Source: an uncultured Lachnospiraceae bacterium (GTDB lineage Bacteria > Bacillota > Clostridia > Lachnospirales > Lachnospiraceae). From it: DNA of 11,109 nucleotides. The notes below the pieces were generated by a model. It did not search any database, had not been told where the DNA came from, and saw only the letters and a list, made by a program, of their open reading frames with translations. The stretch is from positions 1-11,109 of the forward strand of contig CAJOPI010000217.1 of NCBI GenBank assembly GCA_905236275.1, given 5' to 3'. A program made the translations under genes and the position numbers. Positions 7,040 through 11,109 of this stretch are shown in pieces; position 1 is the stretch's first letter, and each line of letters starts with the position of its first letter.

Positions 7040-8089
7040 TTATCTGCTTGCTAAAAAGTCGTACTCCCTCTTTGCGGTTTCATCATCAGGATAGCTTTTC
7101 AGATAGCTCTCCATAAGGACTGCTGCCTTCTTGAAATCCGAAAGATATTCATAAGCAACTATCTCATTATATTTAAGTGACTGTATCACTTCATTGTCAT
7201 TCGCGGCTATTCCCTGCTCAAAGGCCTCTAAAGCCTCCTGGTAGTTTTTATTCGTCATTTCGCAAATCCCAAGCTGGTTGCAGATTCCGGCATCACCGGG
7301 ATTTTCCTTGATGTAATTGCGATAAAGCTGCGCCGCATACGAAGTATCACCCAGAGCCTCATAGGTGCGTCCAAGATAAAGGATCACCTCGGTCTTTCCG
7401 CCCTCCTTCTGGGCTGTTTCAAGGCAGTCCCTCGCATTCTCGTACTCACCTCTCCAGAAATATAGTCTGCCCTTCTGGTAATTGTTGAGGGAAGTGAGCT
7501 CCATGGCCGATTTCAGATAGGAGCTTCCCTCCTCCTCATAGCCGGCATTTCTCATGGATTCATAGATATTTATATATAAATCGGGGTCCTTTGTCCTTAC
7601 TGCAATAGCCGCGTTGAAATCATCCACAGCATTGTCTTTTTTCTCAAGGCCAAGTTCTGCCTTTCCCCTAAGATAATACACTTGTGCATTGCCATTATCA
7701 AGCTCTAAAATTGCGGAGCAGGTTTCTTCCGCACCTTCCTTGTCACCGCTCCTGTACTGCGCGACAGCAAGATACTCGGATATATCATATTCAAGCTCCG
7801 TAATGTGCCCGTCCGATTCGGAGAGTGCCTTTTCAAAATAGCTGACAGCCTCCTCGTAATCAGAGAGCCCCATGCTGGCTATTCCCTTGCCTCTCAGCAC
7901 GAGCTCGGCGTCACTTCCCTTCTTCTCGGCTTCTTCGAGCTTCGCCATAGCCTCTTCGTATTCTCCTGTCTCTATCAGTTCAAAAGCCTCCTTCAAGCCC
8001 TTCTCTTCGCTCGGAAAGCTGCATCCCACAAGGAGCGCCGTTCCGATTATCACCGCGAAAAGGAATGAAAGCCTTATGCTTCTTTTCAT
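7040..8089 (-). CDS. TPR-repeat lipoprotein
   Basis: The 349-residue product starts with a basic n-region and hydrophobic core (MKRSIRLSFLFAVIIGTALL) followed by a lipobox LVGC, with the lipidated Cys at 23. It should therefore be exported and anchored to the outer face of the membrane. The rest is a run of tetratricopeptide-like helical pairs. Examples are the copies around YEEAMAKLEEAEKKG, YEEAVSYFEKALSES, NAVDDFNAAIAV, YENARDCLETAQKEG and YQEALEAFEQGIAAN, about seven or eight units, which usually mediate protein contacts. There is no catalytic domain. The ATG at 8087-8089 is preferred over an upstream in-frame TTG at 8104: GAGG at 8099-8102 is well placed for the ATG, whereas the TTG has no ribosome site. 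It lies 23 nt after prfA and 12 nt before pyrF. Its partner is unknown. Confidence 0.88.
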   Translation of the reverse strand: MKRSIRLSFLFAVIIGTALLVGCSFPSEEKGLKEAFELIETGEYEEAMAKLEEAEKKGSDAELVLRGKGIASMGLSDYEEAVSYFEKALSESDGHITELEYDISEYLAVAQYRSGDKEGAEETCSAILELDNGNAQVYYLRGKAELGLEKKDNAVDDFNAAIAVRTKDPDLYINIYESMRNAGYEEEGSSYLKSAMELTSLNNYQKGRLYFWRGEYENARDCLETAQKEGGKTEVILYLGRTYEALGDTSYAAQLYRNYIKENPGDAGICNQLGICEMTNKNYQEALEAFEQGIAANDNEVIQSLKYNEIVAYEYLSDFKKAAVLMESYLKSYPDDETAKREYDFLASR

Positions 8090-8098
8090 CCTTATATA

Positions 8099-8102
8099 CC
8101 TC
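8099..8102 (-). promoter_or_regulatory. Ribosome site deciding the lipoprotein start
   Basis: GAGG lies 9 nt before the ATG at 8087-8089 and overlaps the alternative TTG at 8102-8104, so it cannot serve that codon. This sets the start at MKRSIRLS, which also gives a standard signal peptide. Confidence 0.65.
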
Positions 8103-8112
8103 AAAAAGATAA

Positions 8113-9189
8113 TTATGATGCGTCATCAAGCTCGGCAAGCTTCTCCGCCTGTTCTGCCGCTGTAAGTGCCCCGATAACCTCATCTATATCCCCTTCCATA
8201 AATTTATCAAGGGAATAAATCGTCAGATTGATCCTGTGGTCGGTCAGTCGTGACTGTGGGAAATTGTAGGTTCTTATCTTTTCAGACCTGTCACCCGTTC
8301 CCACCTGACTTTTTCTGAGCGATGCCTCTTCCTCGTGAAGACGCATTTTTTCAAGGAAATAAAGCTTCGCCCTTAGAACCTCGAATGCCTTTGCCTTATT
8401 CTGCAGCTGCGACTTCTCGTCCTGACAGGAAATGACGATTCCGGTAGGGATATGTGTCAGTCTGATAGCGGAATCAGTAGTATTTACGCACTGTCCTCCG
8501 TTTCCCGATGCCCTGAATACATCAATCCTGCAATCCTTCGGGTCGATATTCACCTCAACCTCACTGGCTTCCGGCATAATGGCAACAGTGACAGTTGAAG
8601 TGTGTATACGTCCTCCCGACTCGGTTGCCGGCACTCTCTGAACCCTGTGCACGCCGCTCTCATATTTAAGATGCGCATAGGCTCCTGCGCCCTTTACCAT
8701 GAAGCTTACATACTTCATTCCGCCGATACCTATGGAATCAATATCCGTAGTTTCAACCTTATAGCCCTGCCTTTCGGAATACCTTACATACATTCTGTAA
8801 AGCTCCGCCGCAAAAAGCGCAGCCTCATCCCCGCCTGCACCGGCTCTAATCTCGACTATGACGCTTCTTTCATCATCGGCATCCTTAGGAATGAGCAAAA
8901 GCCTTATCTCATGTTCAAGCTCCTCCTCATTACTCTTTGCCTCGTTCAGTTCCTCCTTCGCAAGCTCCCTGAGCTCATTGTCCGTTTCGCTTTTTAATAT
9001 CTCCTCCGCATCGGCTATCGCCTCTGCGTTCCTTTTATAATTTTTATATGCTTCAACTATCGGCGTCAAAGAGCTGTGCTCCTTCATGAGCTCCATGTAA
9101 CGCTTCGAGTCTTCTGCGGCTTTCGGATCGATAAGAAGACGGTTAATCTCCTCATACTTCATCAAAGTGTCTTCCAGTTTTTCGAACAT
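8113..9189 (-). CDS. prfA: Peptide chain release factor 1 (RF1)
   Basis: RF1 recognises UAA and UAG stop codons in the ribosomal A site and triggers release of the finished protein. At 358 residues it is full length. The codon-reading tripeptide PAT lies at 187-189 in [14 protein letters not shown], which marks RF1 rather than RF2 (SPF). The catalytic GGQ is at 231-233 in [18 protein letters not shown]; its Gln is the target of PrmC methylation. The residue after GGQ is Cys where E. coli has His. The gene is one uninterrupted frame, with no programmed frameshift as in many RF2 genes. The ATG lies inside the end of prmC (28-nt overlap) with an AAAGGG ribosome site about 7 nt upstream, so translation is probably coupled to prmC. 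Confidence 0.98.
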   Translation of the reverse strand: MFEKLEDTLMKYEEINRLLIDPKAAEDSKRYMELMKEHSSLTPIVEAYKNYKRNAEAIADAEEILKSETDNELRELAKEELNEAKSNEEELEHEIRLLLIPKDADDERSVIVEIRAGAGGDEAALFAAELYRMYVRYSERQGYKVETTDIDSIGIGGMKYVSFMVKGAGAYAHLKYESGVHRVQRVPATESGGRIHTSTVTVAIMPEASEVEVNIDPKDCRIDVFRASGNGGQCVNTTDSAIRLTHIPTGIVISCQDEKSQLQNKAKAFEVLRAKLYFLEKMRLHEEEASLRKSQVGTGDRSEKIRTYNFPQSRLTDHRINLTIYSLDKFMEGDIDEVIGALTAAEQAEKLAELDDAS

Positions 9190-10004
9190 TTAACGACCCT
9201 TTCGTTTCCTACAAAATCTCTTATTACTTCAACGTTTATATAACCTTCGTCCTCGAATATCCTTTTAACGGCAGTTCCCTGATTGTAACCGATTTCCACG
9301 AAAATCTTTCCCTCTCGGTTGAGAAAATCCTTTCCCTTCGCTGCAATTACCCTGTAGAAATCAAGTCCGTCCTCTCCGCCGTCCAGAGCATTGTGAGGCT
9401 CGTAATCCCTCACCTCTTCCATGAGGCTGTCAATAACCCTGCTCTCGATATAGGGCGGATTCGATACTATATAGTCGAATTTCTCCCTGATATTCCCGAA
9501 AAGGTCACTCTTCACAAAGTGCGCCCCGATTTCAAGCTTCCATGCATTCCTGTCCGCAATCTCCAGTGCTTTATCGGAAATATCGGCTCCAACCCCGTAG
9601 ATATTGTTTTTATACTTCATAAGTGAAAGCAGCACACAGCCGGAGCCCGTACAGAGGTCAAGCACGCTCGCCCCGTCCGGCACCTCCGCCATAGCCTCTT
9701 CCACGAGAAATTCCGTATCTATCCTCGGTATAAGCACATCCTGGGACACCTCGAATTCAAGCCCCATGAAATCCGTCTTGCCGATTATCAGCTGGACCGG
9801 ATAACGTGTTGCTCTCTTTTCGATAACCTTTTTGAAGAATTCCTCATCCTTCTCCGGAAGCTCCTCTTCACCATGCGCGAGAATAAATGTCATCGTCTTT
9901 CCGGTCGCATAGTCAAGAAGCAGCCGGCAGTCAGTCTCCGCGTCAGCTATGCCCGCTTCGCTCAGTATCTTTTTTCCATACAAATGCGCTTCTGTATATT
10001 TCAT
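9162..10004 (-). CDS. prmC: Release factor glutamine N5-methyltransferase
   Basis: PrmC methylates the Gln of the GGQ motif in release factors using S-adenosylmethionine, which speeds peptide release. The 280-residue product has the helical N-terminal domain, then RYPVQLIIG (68-76), VLIPRIDTE (90-98), the SAM-binding loop [10 protein letters not shown] (114-123) and the catalytic NPPY at 182-185. I start it at the ATG 10002-10004 ([10 protein letters not shown]). A TTG at 10008-10010 is also in frame, but the AGG ribosome site at 10012-10014 is 7 nt from the ATG and only 1 nt from the TTG. It lies 15 nt after the DUF1385 gene and overlaps prfA by 28 nt out of frame, so methyltransferase and substrate are made from one message. 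Confidence 0.96.
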   Translation of the reverse strand: MKYTEAHLYGKKILSEAGIADAETDCRLLLDYATGKTMTFILAHGEEELPEKDEEFFKKVIEKRATRYPVQLIIGKTDFMGLEFEVSQDVLIPRIDTEFLVEEAMAEVPDGASVLDLCTGSGCVLLSLMKYKNNIYGVGADISDKALEIADRNAWKLEIGAHFVKSDLFGNIREKFDYIVSNPPYIESRVIDSLMEEVRDYEPHNALDGGEDGLDFYRVIAAKGKDFLNREGKIFVEIGYNQGTAVKRIFEDEGYINVEVIRDFVGNERVVKCSKNWKTL

Positions 10005-10011
10005 ACTCAAA

Positions 10012-10018
10012 CCTGCCC
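10012..10018 (-). promoter_or_regulatory. Ribosome site deciding the prmC start
   Basis: GGGCAGG on the minus strand lies just after the DUF1385 stop. Its spacing of 7 nt suits the ATG at 10002-10004 and excludes the TTG at 10008-10010. Confidence 0.6.
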
Positions 10019-10019
10019 G

Positions 10020-10994
10020 TCAGGCTTCCGATTGTAAGCCCTCAATCTCAGTATCATCACCTGTTTCCTTCAGATCAAAATTCTCCGAAAGATATTTCTT
10101 CCAGTCGAAAATCGCCTCCACCGAAGCTATCCCGACCTTAATCATTTCATCATCCGGCTCCGCTGTGGTAAGACGCTGCATAAGCAGTCCCGGAACCGAG
10201 AAAGCCCTCACAAGGAAATTGTTGCTCTTTCCCGCAAGCCTTATAAATTCAAAGGATACACCCGCTATGACCGGCACAAGGACTATCCTCATGACCACCT
10301 TCATTATCCTGCTGTCCGTCTGGATGAAGGCGAAGAAAATAATGGAGATTACCATTACATACAAAAGAAAGCTGGTTCCGCAGCGTCTGTGCTCCCTTGA
10401 TGCCGCCCTTACATTCTCTACGGTAAGCGGATTGCCCGTTTCAAGGCAGTTGATACATTTATGCTCTGCCCCATGATACATGAATACCCGCTTTATATCC
10501 TCCATCATGGATATCCCCAATATATAAATAACAAAAATCGCCATCCTTATAAGTCCCTCAACTAAGGCAAGAAGCTGCGGATTTTCAATATATTTCTTAA
10601 AGAAAAGCGAGGCAAAGTAGGGAAGCACCATAAAAAGACCTACGGCAAAAAGCATCGACACAACCATTATAATTCCGCTCATTGCCGAGTCTGCCTTCGT
10701 CTTCTCCGCCTTATTTCCCTCTTCATCCTCCATGAAATATTCTGTGGAAATATTCAAAGTCTTCATTCCAAGCACAAGCGAATCCACAAAACTGAATATC
10801 CCCCTTACAAAAGGAATATTGTAAACAGGCTTTGGCGCAATTCCCTTATATTCACCTGACTCTACCGCCAGCTCCTTATTCGGCTTCCTGACCGCAACGG
10901 CATATTTATCACCGTTTCGCATCATTACGCCTTCCATAACCGCCTGTCCGCCTATTCCTGAATACTTTGCCGGGCATGAATTATTCTTACTCAT
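10020..10994 (-). CDS. DUF1385 (YqhQ-type) polytopic membrane protein
   Basis: This 324-residue protein belongs to the DUF1385 family (B. subtilis YqhQ), common in Firmicutes and of unsettled function. Signatures are IGGQAVMEGVMMRNG (14-28), MYHGAEHKCINCLE (172-185), REHRRCGTSFL (200-210) and TTAEPDDEMI (276-285). Predicted membrane segments lie near 107-132, 141-164, 207-225 and 231-252. The conserved His/Glu/Cys cluster (HGAEHKCINC, HRRC) could bind a metal, but that is inference. The ATG at 10992-10994 has a GGAAAGG ribosome site about 7 nt upstream, and the GGQAVMEGV motif sits near the N-terminus as usual. In related Clostridia I recall this gene between rpmE and prmC, as the order here suggests. 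It is probably the first gene of the visible transcript. Confidence 0.93.
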   Translation of the reverse strand: MSKNNSCPAKYSGIGGQAVMEGVMMRNGDKYAVAVRKPNKELAVESGEYKGIAPKPVYNIPFVRGIFSFVDSLVLGMKTLNISTEYFMEDEEGNKAEKTKADSAMSGIIMVVSMLFAVGLFMVLPYFASLFFKKYIENPQLLALVEGLIRMAIFVIYILGISMMEDIKRVFMYHGAEHKCINCLETGNPLTVENVRAASREHRRCGTSFLLYVMVISIIFFAFIQTDSRIMKVVMRIVLVPVIAGVSFEFIRLAGKSNNFLVRAFSVPGLLMQRLTTAEPDDEMIKVGIASVEAIFDWKKYLSENFDLKETGDDTEIEGLQSEA

Positions 10995-11035
10995 CAGATA
11001 GCCTTTCCATCACAATTAAAACATATATGATTCCA
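10995..11035 (-). other. Short AT-rich region upstream of the DUF1385 gene
   Basis: These 41 nt lie between the palindrome and the DUF1385 start and would be the natural place for a promoter. TTTAAT (11015-11020) resembles a -10 box, but its only partner, TTGCAC, is 15 nt away, matches poorly and is embedded in the palindrome. I do not call a promoter. The GGAAAGG ribosome site is at 11002-11008. Confidence 0.4.
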
Positions 11036-11095
11036 GTGCAAAAAGCCTGTTCACACCTGCGCTTGCGCAAAGGTGGGGACATGGCTTTGATGCAC
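11036..11095 (-). terminator. Long imperfect palindrome with a T-run, likely terminator of the upstream gene
   Basis: On the minus strand GTGCA/TGCAC, AAAGCC/GGCTTT, TGT/ACA, CACC/GGTG and TGCGC/GCGCA pair in nested order over 60 nt, with small bulges between them. The GGC of the inner 3' arm is followed by TTTTT, as in an intrinsic terminator for a transcript arriving from the right. In the plus direction there is no T-run. The outer GTGCA/TGCAC arms lie beyond the T-run, which is unusual and leaves open a dispersed palindromic repeat or a leader structure. Confidence 0.5.
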
Positions 11096-11109
11096 GCCCC
11101 CGTATGAGC

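Noticed and set aside
8102..8104. TTG as start of the TPR lipoprotein
   Set aside because: It has no ribosome site and would lengthen the signal peptide unnecessarily. The ATG at 8087-8089 has a placed GAGG.
8602..8997. Plus-strand open frame of 131 codons opposite prfA
   Set aside because: It is antisense to a full-length RF1 gene with all signature motifs and has no own ribosome site that I can support.
10008..10010. TTG as start of prmC
   Set aside because: The ribosome site is only 1 nt away. The ATG at 10002-10004 is correctly spaced.
9949..10476. Plus-strand open frame of 175 codons opposite the DUF1385 and prmC genes
   Set aside because: It lies antisense to two well-supported genes, spans their junction and shows no recognisable family. 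It is a reading-frame shadow.
1..11109. Mobile element, CRISPR array, defence system, tRNA or rRNA
   Set aside because: There are no transposase or integrase motifs, regular spaced repeats, tRNA cloverleaf or rRNA signature. Essentially all sequence is accounted for by housekeeping genes on one strand.

Overview
The window is ordinary, densely packed chromosomal housekeeping DNA. Every gene I can support reads on the minus strand, so transcription runs from high to low coordinates. GC content looks moderate (mid-40s percent by eye). Shine-Dalgarno sites are strong, genes sit 0-25 nt apart or overlap, and there is a lipoprotein with a Gram-positive-style lipobox. The gene set (YqhQ/DUF1385, prmC-prfA, subtype-2 pyrF next to pyrE, a long M29 aminopeptidase, purE-purM-purN-purD) fits an anaerobic Clostridia member, most likely Lachnospiraceae. 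The genus cannot be resolved from this sequence alone.

Layout in transcription order. (1) 11109-10995: upstream region with a 60-nt imperfect palindrome ending in a T-run, probably the terminator of the gene before. (2) 10994-8113: DUF1385/YqhQ membrane protein, prmC (release factor glutamine methyltransferase) and prfA (RF1). prmC and prfA overlap by 28 nt, so the enzyme and its substrate are made together. (3) 8089-7040: a TPR-repeat lipoprotein. (4) 7027-5427: pyrF and pyrE, the last two enzymes of UMP synthesis, 2 nt apart. (5) 5425-4920: two small membrane proteins of 53 and 109 residues; the 53-residue one is easily missed because of its size. (6) 4942-2930: an M29-type metallo-aminopeptidase with an N-terminal extension of roughly 240 residues. 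(7) 2929-2747: the only sizeable gap inside the array (183 nt), with two hairpins and a near-perfect 12-nt direct repeat. (8) 2746-1: purE, purM, purN and the start of purD, which runs off the left edge. These are de novo purine genes linked by 4- and 7-nt overlaps.

The array reads as translation termination, then UMP synthesis, then peptide turnover, then purine synthesis. I see no convincing terminator between 10994 and 2930. The 2747-2929 gap is the likeliest place for transcription to be re-set. I found no mobile element, CRISPR, tRNA/rRNA, phage gene or defence system, and nothing that qualifies as a new multi-gene system. The points most worth a second look are the two small membrane proteins between pyrE and the aminopeptidase, the aminopeptidase's N-terminal extension, and the structured non-coding DNA at 2747-2929 and 11036-11095.
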